Origin: Panagrolaimus kolymaensis
Lineage: Eukaryota; Nematoda; Chromadorea; Rhabditida; Panagrolaimidae
Assembly: GCA_028622995.1 (NCBI GenBank)
Contig: JAJQJQ010000051.1
Span: forward strand, 1,848,241-1,912,240
Length of the DNA stretch: 64,000 nucleotides
Direction of reading: 5' to 3'
Shown: in pieces, positions 1 through 10,270 of the stretch
Layout: each line of letters opens with the position of its first letter
How positions within the stretch are numbered: position 1 is the first letter of the stretch
Notes under the pieces: model-generated
Databases searched by the model: none
Told to the model about the DNA's origin: nothing
What the model saw: the letters and a program-made list of their open reading frames with translations, nothing else
Program-made: the position numbers and the translations under genes

Positions 1-893
1 CCAAATTATCAAACACTTGCAAACCTTGGTGATGATTGCTTTGGCGCTGATAAGAAAGGAAATAGTCGACGTGAAGCAAAAGGCCCAAAAGCTCCAACTA
101 AAGGTGGCGTAGTTAGTAAGTTTCTTGTTGTTTGACTTTTTAAACAAATAAACTAATGATTGCTTGGTTTTAGAACAAGATGCACCAAATTATCAAACGC
201 TGGCAAATCTCGGTGGTGATTGCTTTGGTCCAGATAAAAAAGGAAATAGTCGACGTGAAGGAAAAGGACCTAAAGCTCCACCCGCACATGAGCAAAATAA
301 AAAGGTTCATAATTCTTGCTTTATATCATTCTAACTGAAGTAAATTTTAGGCTGGAACTAACGACAGAAATTATCAAACTTTAGCTGGCATTGGTGGTGA
401 TGTATTTGGTCCTGATAAAAAAGATGGAAGAGGTGGTGGTGGAGGACCTCGAGCTCCTGTAGATCAACTAAAACGTGCTGGAACAAATGATCCCAAATAT
501 CAAACTCTTGCAAATATCGATGGTGATTGTTTTGGTCCTGATAAAAAAGGTGCAGCATGTGGAAGTAAACGTGAAGGCAAAGGACCTAAAGCTCCACCAG
601 CAGCTGATCAATTAAAACGTGCAGGAACAAATGATCCTAAATATCAAACTTTTGCTGGTGTTGCTGGTGATGTATTTGGTGCTGATAAAAAAGGTGCAGC
701 TTGTGGAAGTAAACGTGAAGGCAAAGGTCCTAAAGCTCCACCAGCACATGAACAAAACAAAAAGGTATGTTTTACTAACATTTTTCTTCTTCATTAATAA
801 TGCATTAATTTTTAGGTTGGAACTAACGACAAAAATTATCAAACTTTAGCTGGTATTGGTGAAGATGTATTTGGTGCTGATAAGAAACGATAA
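1..893 (+). CDS. Tandem-repeat protein, 5' end outside window
   Basis: I do not recognise the family. Four exons are seen: 1-115, 174-304, 351-764 and 816-893 (stop TAA at 891-893). All introns are GT-AG and phases agree. The protein is built of about six copies of a unit of roughly 35-45 residues with core NYQTLAxxGxDxFGxDKK, followed by a basic linker ending KGPKAP. A TND or AGTND lead-in precedes some copies. Copies two and five carry an extra GAACGSKREG stretch. No signal peptide or membrane segment is visible in the part present. The first exon starts in frame at base 1, so the gene begins to the left. An AATAAA lies at 954-959, 60 bases past the stop. A structural or nucleic-acid-binding role is possible from the basic repeats, but this is a guess. 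Confidence 0.8.
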
Positions 894-1370
894 TAACAAA
901 ATGTCGATTGAAAAATGCCTAATGAATTTACTTTGTATTTTTTTTATTTTATGAATAAACTTTTTGAAACTACAATTTAGCTTGTGTTGTTGTAAAGCAA
1001 AAATGGATTAAAACCATTTTATTGTTTTGAGAACTACGAAACAGAAATGAAAGAAGGCAAACTTTTTTTAGGATGTTTGATTCTAAAAATGCAAGCGTCC
1101 TGCAACAACAAAAAAGTGGAGAACAGCGAAGTAACACTTTCTTTTTGTGATTCAGCGTTTCTTCACTCACTTTCGAAATTCATTCTTCGATTTTTTTTTT
1201 GAAGCTGATTCTTTTTTGCAACATTTTTTTTGCTTCGTGAATTATTACATACATTTTTTTCTCTCGTTAGATTAATAATAAGAACAATCACTATTACTAA
1301 TTTCCGCGTGTCTCCAATTTTAATTAACCATCGTTAATAAGAGTTTTTTTCTATCTCTTACTTCCTATGT
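894..1370. other. Intergenic region with poly(A) signal
   Basis: AT-rich spacer between the repeat protein and the BAF60 gene. AATAAA at 954-959 is the likely polyadenylation signal of the upstream gene. No coding region is supported. The two genes share a strand and are about 490 bases apart, so a nematode operon is possible but not shown. Confidence 0.6.
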
Positions 1371-1377
1371 TTTTCAG
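1371..1377 (+). promoter_or_regulatory. Probable trans-splice acceptor of BAF60 gene
   Basis: TTTTCAG, matching the nematode 3' splice consensus, ends six bases before the ATG at 1384. No upstream exon is required to start the protein, which fits spliced-leader addition. A cis-spliced N-terminal exon is the alternative, because the protein is shorter at the N-terminus than its relatives. Confidence 0.55.
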
Positions 1378-1383
1378 ATTCAA

Positions 1384-2900
1384 ATGAACATGGAACATCT
1401 TCCGGCTAAAGAACTTGAAAACCGCTTGGATGCGCTAATAACTTCTCAACGTATGAAATATGAAGAAATGGAAAAGCAACCAATCAAAAAGAAACTTCGT
1501 ATATTCATTTCTCATCAATATCATGTTCCACCAGAATCATTATCATCATCTCGAACATCTGAATGGGAACTTCGTGTTGAAGGACGTCTGGTAGAAGAAT
1601 GTAATGCAAATGTTCCACCATCTCATTTATCAACTTTAACAAATCTCATCAGCAACAAAAGCAACAAGAAATTTAGTGATTTCTTTACAAATATGCGAAT
1701 TGAATTGGATAAAAATCTTTATGGTCCTAAAGAATCTACGATTGAATGGAAACGTGATCCTCAAAAGGCTACTGATGGATGTTTTATTAAACGGCCTGGC
1801 TCTTTTGATGTTCCGTGTACTATTGAACTATGGATTGATTATGCAAGTAAGAAATATCGTCTTCATCCTATTGTGGCAAAAGTTCTTGGTATTGCTTATG
1901 GTACAAAAACTCAAATCCTTGAAGCTGCTAATTTATATGTTCGTTCACAAAAACTTCAAGTAAGTACTTTTGGAATTGCTACCTCACAATATGCTAGCTA
2001 GTTAGACGTAACCTTTGTTTACATGCTTAGATTTTGATGATGCTACTAGCGTCGTATATTATTGCATTGATAAGTAACTTAAAGACATGGTTGTTTTATA
2101 ACTAACCTTTCTTTTACTTATGCATAACCAAACCTTGTATCGCTAAAGCTTTATATTGTGGTACTTATAAACTTTACATTCCTTCCTTTTGATGTTTTAT
2201 AACTTTTTTTCTTGTTTTAGGACTTGAATGATCCAGAAATGATCAATTGTGATGCACATTTTACCGAAATCTTCAATGCTAAACGTATGTCAATGAGAGA
2301 GCTTTCAATAAGAATTGATCCATTCCTTTTTCAACCTCATCCTGTGATCTTTAACCATCTTATTCGTTATGCTGATTCTGTTAAACCTGTGATTGCTTGT
2401 TATGATGTTGAAGTTGAACTTATGGATGATTCTGTGAAGTTTCTTGATTCGGAATATATGAAAAACTTAGAAAAAGCCATTGCTGACGAAGATGCTAAAC
2501 TTCAAGAACATATTGCTGCAGTTAACGAATCTCAACAAACTCTTGCTTTTTACAATTGTATTGTTGATGATCCAGTTCAAAGTGTCCTTGATATTGTCAA
2601 AGTTCAAAACAAATTTCGACAGGTTAGTTATATTTTGCGTTGGGTATAACTATTGTTAGCCAAGAATATGCATACACTGTTTCTTCTTCGGCCAATGCAT
2701 TATTACTTTGTTTGCTTTCATTTACTATATTGACTATGTTTTAGACTCTAAAAGAAACCTTCCATGATGATCCAGAAAAATGTGAAACATTTTTGCAACC
2801 TGAAATCAAAGAAGCTGTAGATCGGTACATTCACAATAAAATCCATCAACGTCGTGCTGAATTGCGAATGAATATTTTTGCCCATTCAAGTATCCATTAA
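1384..2900 (+). CDS. SMARCD: BAF60/SMARCD subunit of SWI/SNF chromatin remodeller
   Basis: Three exons, 1384-1959, 2221-2622 and 2745-2900, join in phase 0 to give 377 residues. The order matches BAF60: an N-terminal conserved block (IFISHQYH about 39-46; SEWELRVEGRL about 60-70), then the SWIB domain at about 143-225 (IELWIDYASKKYRLHPIVAK; LGIAYGTKTQ; later INCDAHFTEIF and RMSMRELSIRIDPFL), then a C-terminal helical part rich in E and K. BAF60 proteins bridge transcription factors to the SWI/SNF core in the nucleus. C. elegans relatives are SWSN-2.2 and HAM-3. Known family members are about 450-515 residues, so the disordered N-terminus is short here or lies in an unseen upstream exon. AATAAA at 3027-3032. 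Family assignment is firm; which paralogue is not. Confidence 0.92.
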
Positions 2901-3472
2901 AAATATTGTTGCCTTTATCCATCTTGTTTAAAGATTACTTATTATTATTTGTTTGTTGTGATTTATTACTTTAAAAACCCTTACATTGTAATGTGATTAT
3001 ATTTGCTTTGTTTTTATTGTTTTCATAATAAAGTTTTTATACCTATTTTAATTTTTTTGACAAGTCTCATTTTTCATTTCCTTGACAACTGCAACTGAAT
3101 CTGTTTTGTTTTTGGATTTTTTAAAGGTGCTGCTAATCTTATTTTTGGATTTTTACTATCACCTCAAAGTAAATAACTAAAGTTATATTACTGCGTCAAA
3201 CAATGAATTTACTTTTTGTTTCAACAAAAATTCGGCACAATTAACTTTTATGTTTTCTTAAAAATGCATTTTTGTGACTTTTTTTAATGCATTTTAGTGT
3301 TGTTTCCAAAAGACACAAAAACATTTACCAACTCAAATATTTATGAAGCGACAACAAAACAAAGGAATACAAAAAAGTAAAACACAACAAAGGTAAGCAA
3401 AAGAAACATAAGAAAATGTGAAACATTATAGCAACGGAATTCAAGAAAAAGTGAAAGATCCAAGAAGACAGT
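2901..3472. other. Convergent intergenic spacer
   Basis: 3' region between the BAF60 gene (+) and the MATH-BTB gene (-). It contains AATAAA at 3027-3032 for BAF60. Nothing coding is supported. Confidence 0.6.
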
Positions 3473-4627
3473 TCAAGTTTTAACAATATTATAGAAAGCA
3501 TTTTTAAGAACAGTGAAAGCAAAATCTTTATCAAGAGCATCGAAATCATGAATAGGTCGATCTATTCTCAAGCAAGCAACCAAAAAATTCTTACAGCGTT
3601 CTTGAAGGTTGGAGGAGTTTGCAGTAAGTGAGAAGTTCGCAATGCGAACGATAGAAGAAAGAGAGATATCTTCAGCCAATGAAGTTTCCAATAAGTCCTT
3701 AAAATATAACAATAAAAGAAAAAACATAGTTATATAAACCACTAACTTTGAGATCTTGAATGTCGTATTTATCAAAGAAAATGAGAACATCAATCTTTTC
3801 TTCCAAATTCAAAGATGATATTTTTCGATCATACATAAGTTCAAGAGCAAGTTCGACGGTTTCATAGGTAAAATCAGTGATGTCCATTCTGTTTTCAACT
3901 GCTTCATTCATTCCAGAATTGAACATAGTTTTGAAAACGGGTGAATGAAGAGAGAGAATGTTTTTGTGAGCCTAAAAGAAATGTTTGTTATATAAAGAAA
4001 CCAATGTACGAATAATAAACTTACTTGGATACTTTGGCTATTAACAACAATAGTGAAGTCTTTATCATTTTTGTTCCATAATCTACCCAAAAATTTTTGC
4101 TCTTCCCATTTCTTTGTTACATCAATGACTTCTCTTTCAACTTTCAAAGTTCCTTGACATTTGAGAATAAGTTTTCCATTAATGATAAAATTCTTTTTTG
4201 GATCATAAAATTCGGCACTGGTGAAGCGGGTTCCTCCCCATCCATTTGGTTCATTAAATTCACGATCAAATTCACAAATAAAGTTGGCAGACTCAATGGA
4301 AAACTTGAAATCAGCTTTGATTTTCTTTTCATTTCCAAGAATCAAATGCAAGAAAATAAAAACTTTTCCACGTTCCTTTTCTTCTGTGCGTCCATTAGGA
4401 TAAATTCTAAGAAGATATTTGACGTCAGGAATATTTGCAGCAATAAACCATTCTGTTTCCAAACATCCATTTTTTGACTTTTTCAAAGCAGCTAATTTTT
4501 CTCCTTCGATTTCCCATTTGACCGCGAAAGGGCATTCGATCATCTTCTATAAAATAAAATTTAATCGTTTTAAAATGAAACAACTAAAACTTACGGTAGC
4601 AGCAGAAGAATTTAGAGTTGAATCCAT
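3473..4627 (-). CDS. MATH-BTB domain protein (bath family)
   Basis: Four exons on the minus strand: 4627-4595, 4546-4025, 3971-3747 and 3697-3473, giving 334 residues. All have GT-AG introns and matching phases. Residues about 20-150 form a MATH (TRAF-like) domain (KWEIEGEKLAAL; FICEFDREFNEPNGWGGTRF). Residues about 175-260 form a BTB domain (FTIVVNSQSIQ; AHKNILSLHSPVFKTMF; MDITDFTYETVELALELMYD), followed by a BACK-like helical tail. In this family MATH binds a substrate and BTB binds CUL3, so the protein is probably a substrate adaptor of a CUL3 ubiquitin ligase. Many nematodes have expanded bath genes. The start codon follows a TTTTTCAG acceptor by 22 bases. Confidence 0.9.
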
Positions 4628-4649
4628 TATTGTTGATAACGAAAGAGCT

Positions 4650-4657
4650 CTGAAAAA
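4650..4657 (-). promoter_or_regulatory. Probable trans-splice acceptor of MATH-BTB gene
   Basis: TTTTTCAG on the minus strand, 22 bases before the ATG at 4627. No upstream coding exon is needed. Confidence 0.5.
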
Positions 4658-6287
4658 TAAGCAAATTAAACAAATTTCACTGTGAAATAAGTCACGGAGT
4701 TGTTGTATAATCGATTTCGATAATATTCAAACTATAGGCATTTAAATAATGATCACGAATATTCAAAGCAACTAAACATTCAAATAAAAAAAAAGCATGA
4801 AGACAGCAAATAAGAAAGATGGAAATGAAATTAGGCTGAAAATATTTGCTAATGAAGCATCGTTGGCGCTTATTCTTGTAATGCCAGATTTATGTGAAAC
4901 AAGCGGGGAAAAAAGCTTTCAAATATGAGTAACGAAAATTTTTCATCACAAAATTTATGAGGAGGAATCATATTTATTTTATCTATTTATGATACAAAAA
5001 TTACAAACTAATAAAAACGAACATATGAAATTTTATATGGACATACATACATAGTTCGAGAAAACATTTTTCAAAAAACAATTTTTATAAACATAAATAA
5101 AAAATAGCAGAAACATTATTTTTTTTTTGAGTGAGTAAACTTGTTTTATTTTATATTTTTGTTTGTAGCGTTTTTTTCTTTTGAATCTCAAACTAAGAGT
5201 ATTGTTTTTTTAAGTCCCTTAACTTTTTCTTGCGTTTGTAATTGTGATTTTTCTAAATCATTAGTCGCTTCCATTAATTTTAACTTTAATGCTATTTTTT
5301 GTTGCAATAAATGTTGCTTCTTTTCATTTTCATTTTATTTATTAAATCTTCAAATCGAGCTCTAAGGTCGCTCAAAGAATTTGAATCTTTAGTTCCACAA
5401 AATTTCTTCGCGAATTCTTAGATTTCTAAAGCTTAATATAAACAGCATCGATGCGTCCATAAAGTAATGGGCTTTTATTATTCTTAATTATTAAAAAATA
5501 AAAAAAACAAGTTTTAAAAATATTCAAAAAAGAGATAAAAAGAAAAAAACATATTAGGAATAAAATCCAACGCAACTGAATATGCTGGCGACGAGGCTTC
5601 TTCCAAAAAACGTTTTTTACAACAAAAACCAAAAAACTCGAGGCTAATTTTAAGCTTTTTTATTTTTTGTATTTGATTCTTTTTTTCTCCGTTGTTCACA
5701 TTATTTCTTTCTTGTCGGTTTGGATCACATTTTTTCTCTCTTCTAAATAGCAAATCGGCGCTTTAGTTCATTTCTTTGTTTCATTTTTTTTGTTGTTGAA
5801 TGCTTTAACTTTTTTTTTAAATTTTATTTTTATTTCTGATCACATGGATATCAAGGATAATTACATGAGAACAAAAAAATATATCAATTTACTGAAAAAT
5901 TTATTTCGATTTATAAAAAAAATCTTTTTTTAAATTAATGACAAATTCTATCCATCTAAAAAAAGGACATTCACCTTTGATTTTTTGAATCATCGAGCAC
6001 AAATCATATATCACTTATCACTGATCAAAAAAATTTAGTTGGGTGCTCTACCTTTTTTTTGTTGTTGTTTTTATCAAAAAAAAAATGCGAGCTTTCAGTG
6101 CACACAACGATCGACAAATTATCGCAACAATTTTTTTTTATTTCAAAGGAAAAAGTTTTGGACACACTTTTCAAAGAGAAAAAGTTTTTTTTTTTCATTT
6201 TCTTTACGAGTATTTAAAGAGAAAATAGAAAATAATAAATTCATTTTGACTATTATTTTATTTTTGTTTATCTAAAGTCCGTTAAAA
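4658..6287. other. Divergent intergenic region
   Basis: 1.6 kb of A/T-run-rich DNA between the MATH-BTB gene (-) and the acetyltransferase gene (+), so it should hold both promoters. Open frames here are low-complexity F/K/L/S-rich readings of homopolymer DNA and are not accepted as genes. Confidence 0.5.
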
Positions 6288-7608
6288 ATGGAGTCAAAAA
6301 AATTGCTAAAATTAAATTTTTTATTAAAAAATGTTTGCAGCCGAAAACTTTATTTTTATTCAACTTTTCCAACTTCTAATTCCACGGCCGCCGCTTCGAA
6401 AGTGGATAAAAAAGAGTTTATTGATACTCGACCAAAAGGTGAAAGAAAATTAATTAATGCTGAATGGAAACCTAAAAATGGTGGACGTCCATTAAGAATC
6501 GAATTAATCGATGAAAAAGATTTTAATTTAATTGGTGAATTTTATAATTATCATTTTGTTAATTATAGTAATTTATGGAAAGCTATAAGTAAGTTTATTT
6601 TTTTCAACAAATATAAGGATTTATGCAAATTTTTAATTCAGCTTAAAAATTTTTTATTTTATCAAATTTTTTTTATTTAAATCTTAAAATTTATTTTTTC
6701 AAATGTCAAAATCAAAAAAACTTTTATAGACGCACAATATGAAGACACTGAAGCCATGACATTTGATGCATTATCGGTTGCAATCAAAAAACCTGCTTCT
6801 TTTGCAGCTTTTGATGGGAATAGATTGGTTGGATTTCATGTGAATCGACTTCATACCCCTGAAGATTTTGATCAAATGTTTACGGGAAAATTAAGTGATC
6901 CCCATGCCGAATTTAAACATAAAGTTGATTATGCTGAAGGTAAAGAATTATCTTTTTTATGTTTAAAAATTTGAATTTTGAAACCAAATTTTTAATTAAC
7001 GCTTTCGATAACTAAAAAAATGTTTAAAACTTTAGTGAATGAAAAAATAAATAAATATTTTTAAGATATTAAAAATGGTCCATATAATATAAAATCAAAT
7101 CGAATTTATTCCATGTTGAATGAATGTTTACAACAAACTGGAAAATTTCTTCCACCAAATATTAAAAATCTTGGTTATATGAAAGTTTCAGGAACCGTGC
7201 CAGAATATATGGGGTAAGCATATTTTTCCAAAGAGCCTTGCAGAGATTTAAAAAAAGACTAAATTCCATCAAAAAAATTTTTTACGAAACTTCCAAGACT
7301 TTTTTTGTTGGATAAAAACCAGTTTTTTTTACAGAAATGGTTTATTATATTATTTATTTCTAGAAAGTTTAAAAATTTATAAAGAATATAATTATGAATA
7401 TTTTATTGCATATTGTTTAGCAGCGGCCACATTTAAAATGTGCACTAAAATTGGAATGAATAAAGTCTTTACTTTTCCATATTCCGAATATAAAGAAAAT
7501 GGAAAGCCCGTGTTTGAAAATTTATATGATGGCGCTTATGGAGTTCATGCCATGATTGGAAATGTTGATGTTGCATGGAAAATTTTGACAAAAATAAATG
7601 AAAAATAA
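6288..7608 (+). CDS. GNAT-like N-acetyltransferase
   Basis: Four exons, 6288-6588, 6730-6939, 7066-7213 and 7335-7608, give 310 residues with consistent phases. The N-terminus (about 1-30) is basic and hydrophobic without acidic residues and could be a mitochondrial presequence. Residues from about 65 resemble the GNAT fold (LRIELIDEKDFNLIGEFY; SFAAFDGNRLVGFHVNRL). A motif-A-like acetyl-CoA loop MGNGLLYYLFLES sits at about 219-231, followed by AAATFKMCTKIGMNKVF, typical of the C-terminal arm. It looks closest to the nematode proteins related to arylalkylamine N-acetyltransferases. The substrate cannot be read from the sequence. AATAAA at 7662-7667. The gene converges on the HAT-repeat gene, with only 145 bases between stop codons. 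Confidence 0.75.
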
Positions 7609-7753
7609 AAATTTTGTTATGAAAATTTTTTAACCGATTTTTAAAAGTATGAATGAAAGTAAATAAAAGGGTTTATTTTATATATAAAAAAGATAAAATA
7701 ATAAAAAAATAAAGACAAAAAATCCAACAAAATATAGATAATGTGCTTTTTAT

Positions 7754-10250
7754 TTATGTAAGCATCAAAGAACTAAAGGTACAAATAGGTTTTTCATTTG
7801 GTGGGGCCCAATTTTGAATAGTGTTTTGAATTAAGCTTTTAAAAACATCATCAACAATTCCAAAGTCATTTGTTTTGTGTAAATTTAATAATGCTTTGGT
7901 CGTAAGATTTTTTGTAATGAAATTAATAAAATCTTCGGAATTTAAATTATGATAAGTTCTAAAATCAAAAAGTTGAAATTTATTCTTAAATTCTAATGAA
8001 AGAAGTTCTTGGAAGGTTTGTAGAGTAACATTGCAAGAATGCCATCTAAAAAAAGAAAAGAAATAAATATTTAATTCTAAAATTTGGTAATTCGAAAAAT
8101 TAAAAAGATTAAGTCCTTACGTAATTTTTTTTACATTTAAACAATTTGTTAAAAACTTTTCAGCTGGCCAAATATTATTTTCTTCATCTGTAATAAAAGA
8201 GCTTTGAATTCGTAAAAATTCAATGGTTTGAGAATTTGTTAACAAATTGAATTCTTTGGGTGTTAAACGCAAAAAACGAAGATCCAAAAATTTTAATTCG
8301 CATTTAACTATTTTTTCGTAGAATATTTTTATATTATAATAAAGATTGGATATGGATAAGGAATGGATCAAATAAATATTATTTATATTTTTCCAATTAT
8401 AATATTTTGATGAAATAAGTGCCATATTTCCCGTAAATTTAATTGAAGAATGTTTAATTTCTTGATTATTATTAACTAGAATTTCGTTAATAATTTCTAA
8501 TCTTGTAATTAAATTTAAACGATATTTATAATAAAAATATTTAGAGATTTGATAAAGCTTTTGCAAATGATGGCTAATAATATTTTTAAGAATATAATTA
8601 TTGACAGTTTTTGTAAAAGGTAATTTTTGATTTAATGGATTATCAAAAGAAATTTCGTTTAAAACTTTTTGTAAATTGAATTTGTCTAAATTTGGATTAA
8701 CTGAAAAATGTTTTTTTTTAGTTTTATTCTGTATTTGGTGGTAATGCTTAGTAAGTGGTAATATATTTAAAATACAAAAACCACATTTTTTGAATGATAA
8801 TTAAGTATTTATTTTAAAAAACTAACCTTGAAGATAAATGCTTTTTATTTCTTCAATTTCTTTAAGAGAATCTTTGGTGTAATTATTTTTGAAAAAATGA
8901 TAAAGGATGTCAAACATTTTCATTGCATCCATTGATTTAATCTTTATAGATTTTTCAAGAAGGGTTCTGCCTGAATAAATTGAATTAAATTGAAATTCAA
9001 ATTTAATTAAATCAATCCAAAATTCAGAAATTTCAAATTCGCAATTTTCTTTTAATTTTTCAATTTTATTTTGATATTTTTCTTCCATTTCTTTACCTCC
9101 AAAAAATAAGCGGGAATATCGAGACAAAACTTGCAAGAAATCCTAAAAACTCAAATTTGCAAAATAATTTTTAAATTTTAAATCAAACCTTTGAACCGCC
9201 TTTTTCGTTTTCAAAATATTTGATATACGCCATCCATAAACTTTGATTCCATGGTTTTTGAGAAAGTCGAAATTCAAAATTTTTAACAATAAATTCTTCG
9301 TCCTTTGTTTCCATGAAAGCTTCTAATAATTTTTTACTATCCTTTTTTTCATCAGCTTCAAGGATTTTTTCATGTAATTTACAAGCTTCTGTGTACTTGT
9401 CTTTTATGGATTTAGAAATATGGTCACCTCAAAATGAAAAAAAAGTTAATTAGTTTTTTTCAAAGTTATGTTTAATTTTTAAAAAACCTTCCTTACCAGT
9501 TAATTCTATATAAAGATCTAAAGCTTCGGATAACATTGAATGGGGTAATGAAATCAATATTTTTGCTTTTTCTAATCGTTTTTCATATATTATTCGTTCT
9601 GTACCAGTGTTGTCGATTAATCGAAATCCTTCGATTATCGATTTCGATTAATCGAAATTAATCGAAATTTTTCGATTATCGATTATCGATCGATTAATCG
9701 AAAATCGAAAGTCTTGATTAATCGATTCGATTAATCGAAAATAATCGAATTTCGATCGGTTATTTTTCGATTAATCGTTCGATTAATCGAATAATCGACA
9801 ACACTGTTCTGTACTACTAACAATGCATTTTAAATTTGGAAAATCAGGCCATGCTGTTTTCTTCTATAAAACAATTTTAAAATTTGATTATTATTATTAA
9901 AGACATTAAAAATAACCGAAATATTAAATAAATATTCACGAAAATGCTTATATGCTTTTTGAATTATTCCATTCAAGCTCATCAAATTTGTAGGATCTGT
10001 ATGATTTCTAATTGATATTCTGAAAAATGAAAACAAAATTAAACATTTGTGAAGAAAGAAAAAAAGATAAACTTTACTTTCTCCAATATTTCCATATTTC
10101 AGGTAAAGTTGTATATTTTTCAGTAAAACATTCAAGCAATCGATTTTGGATTTTAATTTCATTTGTATTTTTTAATTTTCGATTCAACGATTTTACAGCT
10201 TTTTTATATTCTGGAGGGAGAAGATTTAAATATTCAATTTCAATCACCAT
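7754..10250 (-). CDS. HAT-repeat (PRP39/SART3-like) protein with F-box-like tail, broken by a MITE
   Basis: Seven minus-strand exons: 10250-10078, 10019-9917, 9863-9497 (containing the MITE), 9427-9189, 9142-8827, 8700-8121 and 8045-7754. Phases agree at every junction. With the MITE and one target duplicate removed, the reading is 619 residues. The N-terminal part has half-a-TPR features (LPEIWKYWRK; STERIIYEKRLEKAK; PWNQSLWMAYIKYFEN; ISEFWIDLIKFEF), typical of pre-mRNA splicing factors such as PRP39 or SART3. From about residue 345 it resembles nematode F-box/DUF38-like proteins (LPFTKTVNNYILKN; LTPKEFNLLTNSQTIEFLRI). As it stands, the MITE brings an in-frame TAA after about 118 codons, so this copy should be non-functional unless the insert is spliced out. 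The last two exons could instead be a separate gene. Confidence 0.65.
9605..9806. mobile_element. hAT-type MITE with 8-bp target duplication
   Basis: A 202-bp foldback unit starts CAGTGTTGTCGATTA and ends with its inverted complement (imperfect further in). It is flanked by identical 8-bp direct repeats TTCTGTAC at 9597-9604 and 9807-9814. An 8-bp duplication and CAGNG termini are characteristic of hAT transposons. The interior is made of palindromic variants of TTCGATTAATCGA with no coding capacity. It lies inside exon 3 of the HAT-repeat gene. Confidence 0.88.
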
Positions 10251-10262
10251 TTTTTTCTTCCA

Positions 10263-10270
10263 CTAAAAAA
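10263..10270 (-). promoter_or_regulatory. Probable trans-splice acceptor of HAT-repeat gene
   Basis: TTTTTTAG on the minus strand, 12 bases before the ATG at 10250. Confidence 0.45.

Noticed and set aside
4097..4477. 126-codon plus-strand frame
   Set aside because: Antisense shadow of the MATH-BTB gene.
8117..8566. Separate gene starting at 8566
   Set aside because: The apparent start codon is TTG, the frame is open upstream to a TTTTTCAG acceptor, and phase fits the preceding exon, so it is treated as an internal exon.
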